Below are positions 5,114 to 11,853 of a stretch of 11,853 nucleotides of DNA, piece by piece. Position 1 is the stretch's first letter. Each line of letters opens with the position of its first letter. The stretch lies in the NCBI GenBank assembly GCA_020724125.1, contig DYHM01000009.1, forward strand, positions 1-11,853, given 5' to 3'. Source of the DNA: Patescibacteria group bacterium. GTDB taxonomy: Bacteria > Patescibacteriota > Minisyncoccia > Minisyncoccales > CG1-02-41-26. The notes under the pieces are model-generated. The model was not told the origin of the DNA, did not search any database, and worked only from the letters and a program-made list of their open reading frames with translations. The position numbers and the translations under genes were made by a program.

Positions 5114-5893
5114 TTATTTTGTTAAGACCTGGCAACCGGTTTCAGTAACCGCCACTGTGTGTTCAAAAAAACAAGACAAAGAACCATCTTTGGTTTCGAA
5201 ACCATGACCATCTTTGGATTCTTTTATTCTCCAATCGCCAACGCTGACCATTGGTTCTAAACAAAAAACCATTCCCTCTTTTAATTTTTCTCCTTGATGT
5301 CGTTTGCCAAAATTTAAAATATCAGGCGCCTCATGGGGTTTTCGACCAATACCGTGGCCGCAGAGTTCTCGAATAACATTAAAACCCTGACTTTCCACAT
5401 ATCTTTGAATGGCATTGCCAATATCGCCGATGGTATTGCCTATTCTCACTTTTTTTATTGCCAATTTTAACGCTTTCTTAGTAATCCGAATTAAGCGATG
5501 GACGTTAAAACTAACCTCCCCGACTGGCGCTGTTATTGCCATATCCAAACAAAAACTTTTGTTTTTTTTGTTGTTGGCGGAAATTTCCGAATCAGGATAA
5601 CGAAGCCCTAAATCTAAAGAAATAATATCCCCTTCTTTTAATTGACGAGAAGAAGGCGCGTTATGACATATCTCTTCATTAATAGAAGCGCAAAGACAGG
5701 CTGGAAAATTTAGATAACCCTTAAAAGAACATCCGGCCCCCGCTTCTAAAATTAGGCCTTCAGCCAATCTGTCTAATTCTTGGGTGGTAATCCCCGGCTT
5801 TACTGCTTCTTTTAGCTGTTTCATTATTTCCGCCAAAATCCTGCCAGCTTCAGCCATTACGGCGATCTCTTTTTTTGATTTTAGATTAATCAT
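5114..5893 (-). CDS. map: type I methionine aminopeptidase
   Basis: This 259-residue enzyme removes the initiator Met from nascent proteins in the cytoplasm. All the expected residues are visible: His77 (INEEICHNAP), metal ligands Asp94 (ISLDLG) and Asp117 (CLDMAIT), His180 in CGHGIG, the second histidine His187 in KPHEAP, Glu213 in FCLEPM, and Glu244 in FFEHTVAV. The length is normal for the type I form without an N-terminal zinc extension. The two Asp ligands are 23 residues apart rather than the usual 11, because of an insert with YPDSEISANNKKNKSF. The canonical CHGIP is CHNAP here. The start lies 3 nt after the stop of the adenylate-kinase-like gene, so the pair is an operon, as in the common secY-adk-map order, though secY is absent here. 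Confidence 0.96.
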   Translation of the reverse strand: MINLKSKKEIAVMAEAGRILAEIMKQLKEAVKPGITTQELDRLAEGLILEAGAGCSFKGYLNFPACLCASINEEICHNAPSSRQLKEGDIISLDLGLRYPDSEISANNKKNKSFCLDMAITAPVGEVSFNVHRLIRITKKALKLAIKKVRIGNTIGDIGNAIQRYVESQGFNVIRELCGHGIGRKPHEAPDILNFGKRHQGEKLKEGMVFCLEPMVSVGDWRIKESKDGHGFETKDGSLSCFFEHTVAVTETGCQVLTK

Positions 5894-5896
5894 TTT

Positions 5897-6583
5897 TTAA
5901 CCCAATGTCTTTAGAATTGATTTGAAGACCTCGGCCGGAGAAAGAGAACCGTCAATTTTTTTAACTTTCATTTTTTCTTTTTTAAAATATTTAAGCAAGG
6001 GAAGAGTTTTTTCCCTGTGCTCTTTTAATCTAATTTTTATTGTGGCGGGGTCGTCTAACCCTTTTCTTTTTACTAATTTTGAGCCGTCCAGGGGACAATA
6101 TTTAAGATTTTTTGTTTCTGAGGAATACAAAATAGAATGGCGCATTAATTGGCAAATTCGGCGATGGCTGTTTCGCCAAAGCGTTTCTTGGGGACTGATT
6201 TCCAAAAAGATTATTACGATATTTTTTGCGCCGTATAAATCTTTTAGGACAGGAATTATTCTCTCTGCGTCGGTCAAGGTTCTCGGCGCTCCCTCAATCA
6301 ATAAATTTTTTCCTAATTTCGCCAATTCTCTAATTTTATTTTCCAACCAAAAACTTATTACTTCGGCGCTGCATAATTTTCCTGTTCGCCAAAATTTTTT
6401 TTCTTTGGCTAAGAAATATTTCTTCCCCTTGATTTCCGCAAATGCCCCTTTTGCCGCCTTCATTATTTGTTCCTCAATAATTTTACTGGGCTCTAAATGA
6501 TATAAATTTAATTCTTCAGCTAAAAGCGTTGCCTGAACCCCCTTGCCGGCGCCCGGCGGTCCAAATAAAATTAAAACCTGCAT
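5897..6583 (-). CDS. adk: divergent adenylate kinase-like nucleoside monophosphate kinase
   Basis: This 228-residue protein has an NMP-kinase framework. The P-loop is GPPGAGKGVQA at about 8-18 (Lys14). IEGAPRT at 96-102 stands for the usual DGFPRT, Arg137/Arg141 lie in the WRNSHRR stretch, RKGLDD at 173-178 stands for RxDD, and a conserved Arg follows in KIRLKEHREKT. The family reaction is ATP + AMP to 2 ADP. Departures from the family are notable. The P-loop Thr is Val. The STGD(M/L)LR AMP-binding segment reads EPSKIIEEQI, so its Thr, Asp and Arg are gone. The LID keeps only two cysteines (144 and 163), too few for a four-Cys zinc site. The acceptor may differ from AMP, or the enzyme may be specialised. 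Its placement just before map supports descent from the standard adk gene. The gap after murJ is 36 nt. Confidence 0.85.
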   Translation of the reverse strand: MQVLILFGPPGAGKGVQATLLAEELNLYHLEPSKIIEEQIMKAAKGAFAEIKGKKYFLAKEKKFWRTGKLCSAEVISFWLENKIRELAKLGKNLLIEGAPRTLTDAERIIPVLKDLYGAKNIVIIFLEISPQETLWRNSHRRICQLMRHSILYSSETKNLKYCPLDGSKLVKRKGLDDPATIKIRLKEHREKTLPLLKYFKKEKMKVKKIDGSLSPAEVFKSILKTLG

Positions 6584-6619
6584 AAATTGAATTTAAAAAT
6601 AAATTTTGAACTTTTATTG

Positions 6620-8272
6620 TTATTGGAATTTTAGCAAAATTTTCAAAGTTCGGCAAATAATCTGAGCTTCTTTTATTTTTAATAAAGAACCAAAAATAAG
6701 ATAGGAAGAAAATGCTATTAAAGAAGTAATGGTTAATTGAAATAAAATTTCTAACGGGGTTTGGATTTCACTAAATAGATAAAGAAGCTCAAAAACCGAA
6801 TAGGTTAAAAGAGTCATTAAAACAGCAGATAAAAGAATTTTTTTAAATGAAGAATAAATTTTTTCAAACTCCAAAAATTTTAATTCTTTTTTAAGAGCTA
6901 ACATTAATAAAAAAAATTGAAAAAGACCTGAAAGAGAAAAAGCCAAGGCTAAACCAATAACAGAGATGCTCGCTAAATCTTCAAGTTGAAAAACAGAGAT
7001 AAATATCTTTTGGAAAAAATTTGAAAAACCTAAAAGCCAAACAAAAACCCAACAAAAAATTAAATTAAAAACCACGGTTACAAAAGCAATTTTCATTGGG
7101 GTCTTTGTGTTTTGAACAGCATAAAAAATTCTAAGCAAAAAAGGAACGAGGCAGGAGGCAAAAAGAAAAAGACCAAAGAGTCCCAAAGAGGCAGCGGTCA
7201 ATTTAATTTGTTCCCAACCAAAATAACCCTGACCCAAAACCGAAGTCCCTAAAATCAATTGGGTTAATTGAGTTCGAAAAAGAACAATTAAACAACTTAA
7301 AGGAATAATTAAAAAAAGAATTCGAGAAAAAAGAGAGGTAAATTTTTCAGAAAATTTTTCTTTATTTTTTTCAACAAAAATTTTGGAAAATAAAGGAAAA
7401 CTGGCCGTGGCAAAAGATAGTCCAATTAAACCAATCGGAAGATAGCGGAGATTGTTGGAAAAATTAAAAATACTAACCGCGCCCGACGAAAGAAGAGAGG
7501 CAATGGCTGTAATAATAATCAGATTTAAATGATAAGCGGTCGTTCCCATTGTTCTGGGAATCGTCAAAATTAAAATTTTTTTCAAAGAAGGATTTTTAAA
7601 GTTAAAAGAGAAACGAGGTAAAAATCCTATTCTTGAAAGAGGAACAATCTGAATTAAAAGATGAAGGAGAGCGCCTAAAATAACCCCCCAGGCCAGGCCA
7701 GGCAGCCCCAAAAATGAAACAAGAAACAGAATGCCAAAGATAATGCCGAGATTATATAAAATCGGAGCCAGGGCAATGGCAAAAAATAGGTTAAAATATT
7801 GAAGAACAGCGGCGAAAATTGCCGAGACTCCTAAAAGAATAGGGCTTAAAAACATTATTCTGGTTAATTCAGCGGTTAAGATTTGTTTGCTAAGCGAAAA
7901 ACCAGGCGCAATAATTTTAACCAACTCCAGAGAGAAAAAACTTAAAATCAAAGAAATAAAAATTAAACCAAAAAGAAAAAAGGTAAAAACATTATTGATT
8001 AAATCTTTGGCTTCATTATGGTTCTCTTTAAATTTTTCCGTCAAAATCGGCAAAAAAGTAACTACGATTCCGGCGCTTATTAAAATTCCATAAATAAGAT
8101 CCGGTATCTGAAAAGCGGCAAAGTAAATATCAGTTGTTTCTTTGGGGAAACGATTGGCTAAAAGATTATCTCGAAGAAGTCCCAAAAGACGACTGAAAAA
8201 ACCCGAGAAAAAAAGCAAAATAGCGGCTGAGGTTATGGTTTTAGTTTTGGAATCTAAAATTTTATTTAGCAT
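6620..8272 (-). CDS. murJ: lipid II flippase MurJ (MviN)
   Basis: This 550-residue polytopic membrane protein of the MOP/MATE-like superfamily moves lipid II to the outer face of the membrane for peptidoglycan synthesis. The N-terminal signature is intact: FFSRLLGLLRDNLLANRF, then TTDIYFAAFQIPDLIYGILI with a downstream TFLPILTEKF. Arg28, Arg34 and Asp48 correspond to E. coli residues Arg18, Arg24 and Asp39 known to be needed for activity. Many further hydrophobic segments continue to the C-terminus, consistent with 14 or so helices. The protein is slightly longer than E. coli MurJ. It starts about 11 nt after the 3' end of the RNase P RNA and leads the murJ-adk-map cluster. It is probably transcribed by read-through from the rnpB promoter, since no separate promoter fits in the gap. 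Together with mreB it indicates a peptidoglycan cell wall. Confidence 0.95.
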   Translation of the reverse strand: MLNKILDSKTKTITSAAILLFFSGFFSRLLGLLRDNLLANRFPKETTDIYFAAFQIPDLIYGILISAGIVVTFLPILTEKFKENHNEAKDLINNVFTFFLFGLIFISLILSFFSLELVKIIAPGFSLSKQILTAELTRIMFLSPILLGVSAIFAAVLQYFNLFFAIALAPILYNLGIIFGILFLVSFLGLPGLAWGVILGALLHLLIQIVPLSRIGFLPRFSFNFKNPSLKKILILTIPRTMGTTAYHLNLIIITAIASLLSSGAVSIFNFSNNLRYLPIGLIGLSFATASFPLFSKIFVEKNKEKFSEKFTSLFSRILFLIIPLSCLIVLFRTQLTQLILGTSVLGQGYFGWEQIKLTAASLGLFGLFLFASCLVPFLLRIFYAVQNTKTPMKIAFVTVVFNLIFCWVFVWLLGFSNFFQKIFISVFQLEDLASISVIGLALAFSLSGLFQFFLLMLALKKELKFLEFEKIYSSFKKILLSAVLMTLLTYSVFELLYLFSEIQTPLEILFQLTITSLIAFSSYLIFGSLLKIKEAQIICRTLKILLKFQ

Positions 8273-8282
8273 TTATTAATAA

Positions 8283-8896
8283 AAAAAGTCAAGCAAATAA
8301 TAAGCCGAATTCTGTTCCCTATTTTTAATTCTTAAAGATAGGGCGCAACCATTTGTCTAGGCCGAAAATTACTCTCCGGCTCAAGCGAACTACTTTTCCT
8401 CCTCCTAACTTTTTAGGAGTGGGTTTGTTCTTGCTTCCGGGTAAGAGTTTAGCCGTTTCACCCCAAGAATTACTTCTTGGACTCACCCTATTTATTAGGG
8501 GTTCCTTGCCTTTCGGCTTGGAACGTCTCTGTTCGCATCTCTACCCCCTCCTAAGTTTTTACTTACTTGCTGTTTTTTATTTTTTTATTGGTTCTTAATT
8601 AAATTTTCTGTTTTATGGCTTATCTTGCCGTTAAACAAGTAAAAATTTAGGAGGGGACGACGGGTATTACCCGCTACCCTTTTAGATCCTCCCTTCTTTA
8701 ATAAGGAAGGGAGGGAATAGAAGTTCGGACTTTCCTCCCCTTCCTAACTTTGTCCAGAAAGAATACTATTCTTTAGGTCGGTAGTTGCGCCAATATAAAA
8801 TGAGAAATCTTTCTTGCTTTGAATTACATATAAAATATACATCGTATATAAAGGACAAAGTTAGGAGGGGGCGGTTGCTTTTTTGCTTGACTTTTT
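8283..8896 (-). ncRNA. rnpB: RNase P RNA, type A-like, with two enlarged stems
   Basis: This is the catalytic RNA that trims tRNA 5' leaders. Read on the - strand, the universal cores occur in order: GAGGAAAGTCCGAAC (8737-8723), AGAGATGCGAACAGAGACG (8542-8524), GGGTGAAACGGC (8463-8452), CGCTTGAGCCGG, GGCCTAGACAAATGG, and ACAGAATTCGGCTTAT (8315-8300). The two ends pair as a 16-bp P1 (8898-8883 with 8296-8281). At about 610 nt it is far longer than the usual 350-400 nt. The extra length comes from an extended P3 (stem 8871-8853 with 8755-8737, about 97 nt inside) and an added arm between P9 and P10 (8656-8636 with 8569-8545, 112 nt in total). Ends are estimated from P1 and the promoter; the 3' U-run is part of P1. 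Confidence 0.95.
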
Positions 8897-8898
8897 TT

Positions 8899-8927
8899 AT
8901 TATATCAAAATTTTAATCCCGATACAA
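8899..8927 (-). promoter_or_regulatory. sigma-70-type promoter for rnpB
   Basis: On the - strand a perfect TATAAT (8904-8899) follows a weaker TTGTAT (8927-8922) with a 17-bp spacer. The expected start falls near 8893-8891, precisely where P1 of the RNase P RNA begins. The -35 matches the consensus only in its first three bases. Confidence 0.8.
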
Positions 8928-8970
8928 ACCCGCGCCCATGAAATAGACATGGAGCAGATTTAGTTTTAAA

Positions 8971-9001
8971 TTTTTGAAGTTATTTAAAAAAGCTTCAAAA
9001 A
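8971..9001. repeat. AT-rich inverted repeat between terminator and rnpB promoter
   Basis: TTTTTGAAG at 8971-8979 pairs with CTTCAAAAA at 8993-9001 around a 13-nt loop. It overlaps the T-tract of the terminator just upstream on the - strand and could serve as a secondary stop or simply be chance in AT-rich DNA. Confidence 0.5.
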
Positions 9002-9036
9002 CAAAATGGCACACTTCGCTCGAGGGAAGTGTGCCA
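8996..9036 (-). terminator. intrinsic terminator of mreB-recO-holA
   Basis: On the - strand TGGCACACTTC (9036-9026) and GAAGTGTGCCA (9017-9007) form an 11-bp stem with an 8-nt loop, followed at once by TTTTGTTTTTG. It lies 74 nt after the holA stop and separates this operon from the rnpB promoter. Confidence 0.88.
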
Positions 9037-9047
9037 CGACCTATCGA

Positions 9048-9073
9048 AGGGTTTTAACCCTCACTTTTCAGTG
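9048..9073. repeat. two short hairpins between holA and the terminator
   Basis: AGGGTT TT AACCCT (9048-9061) and CACT TTTC AGTG (9062-9073) lie back to back. Together with the terminator stem they give three hairpins in the 3' trailer of the mreB-recO-holA transcript. No tRNA or known RNA family is recognisable. Confidence 0.55.
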
Positions 9074-9109
9074 ATTTTAGCAAATTAAATCCCCTTGTCA
9101 AGAGATAAA

Positions 9110-10054
9110 CTAAATTTCTGTTATTAACATTTTTAATCCTTCGGCTGGATTAATTCTCCCGATTTTTATATTCAAATCTGTTTCAAAAAGCTTTCGATAA
9201 ATTTTTTTTAATTCTTCTAAGGAAAATTTTCTTGTTAAAAGCATTGCCTTTTTAATTACATAAGGGTGCATTCCCAAGGACTTACTCAATGTCCAAGGAG
9301 AGAAGTTATATTTTAAAACCAATTCAGCTGATTTTAATATTAATAAACTTCTAAATTGAAAATTTATCATTGAAAGAAGATAAAGAGGATTGTCTCCCTT
9401 TTCTAAGTGTTTTTGAATTAAATCAAGAGCAGTTCTTTTTTCTTTTTTAGCCAAAGATTCAATAGTTCTAAAAATATCGATTTCAATTTTTTGACCTACC
9501 AATAACTCAATGTCATTTTCTACGATAAACTGACCCATTTTATAATTAGCCAATTTTTCGATATCATTATTCAATCGCCAAAAATCTTGGTTTTCAAGCT
9601 CAAAAAGCTTTCTTATGGTTTTAATTTCTATTTTTACTCCCAAGTTTTGAAATTTTTTTCTTGCCCATTCTTCCAATTCTTTGCCGGCCAAAAAGTCAAA
9701 CTCCTGAAATCTGCCATGCTTTTTAAGCGATTGAAAAAGATTGTCTTTTTCTGAAAATTTCTTTTTTTCTAAAATTAAAACTACTTCCGAAGCCCTTGAT
9801 ATTTCTTCAACCCTCTTTAAAAAATTTTTCTTGAATTCTTGATTAGAAAAAACATTTTTAAGAACTATTAATTTTTTTTCTTTAAAAAGCGATGGCTGAA
9901 AAAATTCTTCTTTAAATTCTTGATAAGAATTTTCTTCGGCGTCAAGGTATTTCAAATTTAACCCCCTTTTATGGGTTTTTTTGCAATGAGCGACTATTTC
10001 TTTTAATTTTTGTTGCGACCGATAAGTGTCTGGGCCGTAAAGAAAAATAAGCAT
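9110..10054 (-). CDS. holA: DNA polymerase III delta subunit
   Basis: This 314-residue protein is the clamp-loader delta subunit that opens the sliding clamp. Its features match the HolA family: N-terminal MLIFLYGPDTYRSQQKL with the degenerate P-loop region, FKEKKLIVLKNVF at about 57-69, VVLILEKKKF at about 91-100, the LENQDFWRLNNDIEKLANY segment at about 172-190, and the C-terminal collar domain with NPLYLLSMINFQFRSLLILK. The length is typical. It is the last gene of the mreB-recO-holA operon, starting 8 nt after recO, and is followed by a strong terminator. There is no Shine-Dalgarno. HolA is often fused or placed variably in genomes; in reduced CPR genomes it is retained as an essential replisome part. 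Confidence 0.93.
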   Translation of the reverse strand: MLIFLYGPDTYRSQQKLKEIVAHCKKTHKRGLNLKYLDAEENSYQEFKEEFFQPSLFKEKKLIVLKNVFSNQEFKKNFLKRVEEISRASEVVLILEKKKFSEKDNLFQSLKKHGRFQEFDFLAGKELEEWARKKFQNLGVKIEIKTIRKLFELENQDFWRLNNDIEKLANYKMGQFIVENDIELLVGQKIEIDIFRTIESLAKKEKRTALDLIQKHLEKGDNPLYLLSMINFQFRSLLILKSAELVLKYNFSPWTLSKSLGMHPYVIKKAMLLTRKFSLEELKKIYRKLFETDLNIKIGRINPAEGLKMLITEI

Positions 10055-10062
10055 TTTGAATT

Positions 10063-10830
10063 TTAAACATTTGAAAATTCTTCCTTGAGAAAATTATAAT
10101 AATAAGAAGAAATTTTTTCAAGGTTTCGAAGGTCGCTTTCTTCAATTCTGAAACGATTAAGGGTTTCCCAATTTCCGGCGCTTAAAATCCTTAAAATTTT
10201 AACTGTCTCTACTTTGATTTCTTTAATTTTTGATTCTTCGGTTTTTGATTCTTTGTTTATGGAAAGACCTTTAAGACAGCGCCAGCAATAAATGCCGCCT
10301 TCTTGAGACGAAAACCAAAGAACTTCTGGTAAAAGTTTTTTTTGACAAATAAGGCAATTATAAATCTCGGGTTTATATCCCAAAAAAGAAACAAGATTCC
10401 AGAAAAAAAAGAAATAAATCAAAGGAAAACGTTCAAGGGAAAGAGTGGGGCTATTTAGTTCCTGAAGTGTTTTTTTTAATAAATCCCAGACCCTTTTATC
10501 TTTTTCTTCTTGACTAATCAAAGAGTTAATAACCTCGGCTATTTTACAGACAAGGGTTAATTTTTGAAAATCATTTTTGATATTTTTAAATTTTTCTATT
10601 AAAACAGCATCGGTTAAGGTTTTATAGTTTTTACCTTGAATGAATTCAATTTCTGATAAACAAAAGAGTTCGGCGCCGGAGCGCAATTTTGAAACTATCT
10701 TTCTGATTCCTTTGGCTAAAATTTCCAAGCGGCCAAAATTTTCTGTTAAAACAGTAAAAATCCGGTCTGCTTCTCCCTTGTCTTCTTTGGTTAAAAAAAC
10801 TCCCTGAGTTCGATAATGAATAAAAGCCAT
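10063..10830 (-). CDS. recO: DNA repair protein RecO
   Basis: This 255-residue RecO mediates RecA loading and strand annealing in RecF-pathway repair. It has an N-terminal OB-fold opening with YRTQGVFLTKEDKGEADRIF and LTENFGRLEILAKGIRK at about 28-44, a central helical region, and a zinc-binding site built from Cys159/Cys162 (NCLICQ) and Cys182/Cys185 (YCWRCL). The length is normal. The region after the zinc site has a Lys/Glu-rich linker (ESKTEESKIKEIK) before the final helices. Its ATG immediately abuts the TAG stop of mreB with no gap, so translation is probably coupled. Confidence 0.92.
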   Translation of the reverse strand: MAFIHYRTQGVFLTKEDKGEADRIFTVLTENFGRLEILAKGIRKIVSKLRSGAELFCLSEIEFIQGKNYKTLTDAVLIEKFKNIKNDFQKLTLVCKIAEVINSLISQEEKDKRVWDLLKKTLQELNSPTLSLERFPLIYFFFFWNLVSFLGYKPEIYNCLICQKKLLPEVLWFSSQEGGIYCWRCLKGLSINKESKTEESKIKEIKVETVKILRILSAGNWETLNRFRIEESDLRNLEKISSYYYNFLKEEFSNV

Positions 10831-11838
10831 CTATTTTTTAGTCATCAAGCTTTTTTTGTAGGTTTCTAAGTTTTCTAAAACAATGCCCAATCCTTTTATT
10901 ACGCAATACAAAGAATTTTCGGCCACAAAACAAGGAACTCCCGTGTTTTGAGTAATCACGCGATCAAGATTTCTTAAAAGAGAACCGCCACCAGTTAAGG
11001 TCATACCCTTAGCCATAATATCAGCAGAGAGTTCTGGCGGCGTTTTTCTTAAAACTTGTTTTATTCCATCTATGATTTCCATCAGAACTTCCTTTAGGGG
11101 TTCAACTAATTCATTGGAAGAAATTTTGATATTTCTCGGCAAACCGGAAACCAGATCTCGGCCCCGCGCTTCAAAAAAATTTTCCTTTCGTTGACGATTA
11201 GCGGCGCCAATTGTTTTTTTTATTTCTTCGGCTGATTGAGCGCCAATGGCTAAATTGTATTTCCGTTTTATGTAATCAGAGATAGCCATGTCCATTTTAT
11301 CTCCGCCAATCCTGATAGAATTAGCTGTCACAATGCCGCCTAAACAAATCACGGCAATTTCAGAAGTGCCGCCTCCAATATCAACCACTAAGTTTCCCTG
11401 ACTAGAATGAATGGGAATACCAGCGCCAATCGCGGCTAAAATTGGTTCCTTGGCCACAAAGGCTCTTTTAGCGCCGGCTGCCAGGGCCGCTTCAATAACC
11501 GCCCTTCTCTCTGTTGAAGTTGAACCAGCCGGCGCCGAGACCAATAATTCCGGCTTAAATAAATTAAATCCTTTTTGAGCTTTTTGGATAAAATATTTTA
11601 ACATTGCCCGGGTTACCCGATAATCAGCAATGACGCCATCCTTAAGGGGTCGATAAACCTTAATTGTTTCTGGCGCGCGACCAATCATTAATTTAGCTTC
11701 TTCGCCAACAGCTAAAATATTTTTTTCCGGTTCACTAATGGCAACCACTGATGGTTCTTCTAAAATTATTCCTTTTTTAGGAATAAAAACCAAAGAGTTG
11801 CAAGTTCCTAAATCTATTGCGATTTTAGTAACAAACAT
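10831..11838 (-). CDS. mreB: rod-shape actin homologue MreB
   Basis: This 335-residue MreB forms membrane-associated filaments that guide cell-wall synthesis. Actin-fold motifs are complete: phosphate-1 IDLGTCNSLVF (8-18), the catalytic-region AKEPILAAIGAG (129-140, Glu131), phosphate-2 VVDIGGGTSEIAVI (151-164), and the adenosine motif GMTLTGGGSLL (278-288). The length is normal. The usual partners mreC and mreD are not next to it; recO and holA follow instead. The window ends 15 nt upstream, so its promoter cannot be seen. Start choice fits the family N-terminus. Confidence 0.97.
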   Translation of the reverse strand: MFVTKIAIDLGTCNSLVFIPKKGIILEEPSVVAISEPEKNILAVGEEAKLMIGRAPETIKVYRPLKDGVIADYRVTRAMLKYFIQKAQKGFNLFKPELLVSAPAGSTSTERRAVIEAALAAGAKRAFVAKEPILAAIGAGIPIHSSQGNLVVDIGGGTSEIAVICLGGIVTANSIRIGGDKMDMAISDYIKRKYNLAIGAQSAEEIKKTIGAANRQRKENFFEARGRDLVSGLPRNIKISSNELVEPLKEVLMEIIDGIKQVLRKTPPELSADIMAKGMTLTGGGSLLRNLDRVITQNTGVPCFVAENSLYCVIKGLGIVLENLETYKKSLMTKK

Positions 11839-11853
11839 AATAAAAAGTTCAAA

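Noticed and set aside
5058..5204. Possible small + strand gene starting MKQVKFRR
   Set aside because: Most of it is antisense to the map C-terminus and it has no start signal or conserved features.
5922..6500. 192-codon + strand open frame
   Set aside because: It is a shadow of the adenylate-kinase-like gene on the other strand and resembles no protein family.
8353..8598. 81-codon open frame on the + strand
   Set aside because: It is antisense to the RNase P RNA gene, whose conserved cores explain this DNA.
9007..9073. tRNA gene
   Set aside because: There are several stems but no T-loop, D-loop or anticodon-arm pattern on either strand.

Overview
The window is AT-rich, uses the standard bacterial code (TGA acts as a stop in the ATGA overlap at 3495-3498), and carries short, closely packed bacterial housekeeping genes. 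Several features suggest a Candidate Phyla Radiation (Patescibacteria, Parcubacteria-like) genome: a TIGR02436-type four-helix-bundle protein, a sigma-region-4/HARE-HTH regulator with no sigma region 2, a membrane-anchored stand-alone domain related to the N-terminal part of VirB4/TraC-like ATPases, a divergent adenylate kinase next to map, and spacers full of degenerate heptamer repeats. This assignment is inference from gene content and style; no 16S gene is present.

Left third (1-4856, + strand): the 3' end of an unrecognised gene (2-577), a 72-residue hypothetical (633-851), a four-helix-bundle gene (899-1258), rplU (1336-1641), a sigma-r4/HARE-HTH gene (1897-2910), and a translationally coupled pair of membrane proteins (3274-4856). 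The spacers here are highly structured. Heptamer tandem arrays start right after several stop codons. A 29-bp heptad block brackets both the four-helix-bundle gene and the sigma-like gene in inverted orientation. A 131-bp inverted repeat, identical except for one base, encloses the sigma-like gene. A GC-rich 17-bp palindrome lies inside it. The two bracketed genes look like small inverted-repeat-bounded cassettes placed on either side of rplU, with no transposase in view.

Right two thirds (5114-11838, all - strand): two transcription blocks read right to left. mreB-recO-holA are packed with 0-8 nt gaps and end at a strong intrinsic terminator (9036 down to 8996). A consensus-like promoter (8927-8899) then starts the RNase P RNA gene rnpB, followed by murJ, adk and map. 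The RNase P RNA is recognisable by all its universal cores but is about 610 nt, roughly 200 nt longer than usual. Two inserted or extended stems cause this: P3, and an extra arm between P9 and P10. It also appears to lack the L15 GGU motif.

Functionally, the right side combines cell-envelope growth (MreB filament, MurJ lipid II flippase), replication and repair (HolA clamp-loader delta, RecO), tRNA processing (RNase P), nucleotide metabolism (Adk-like) and protein maturation (Map). The left side is more accessory. The best candidates for something undescribed are the inverted-repeat cassettes with their heptad and 10-bp-periodic arms, and the enlarged RNase P RNA whose separate helices reuse the same stem sequence.
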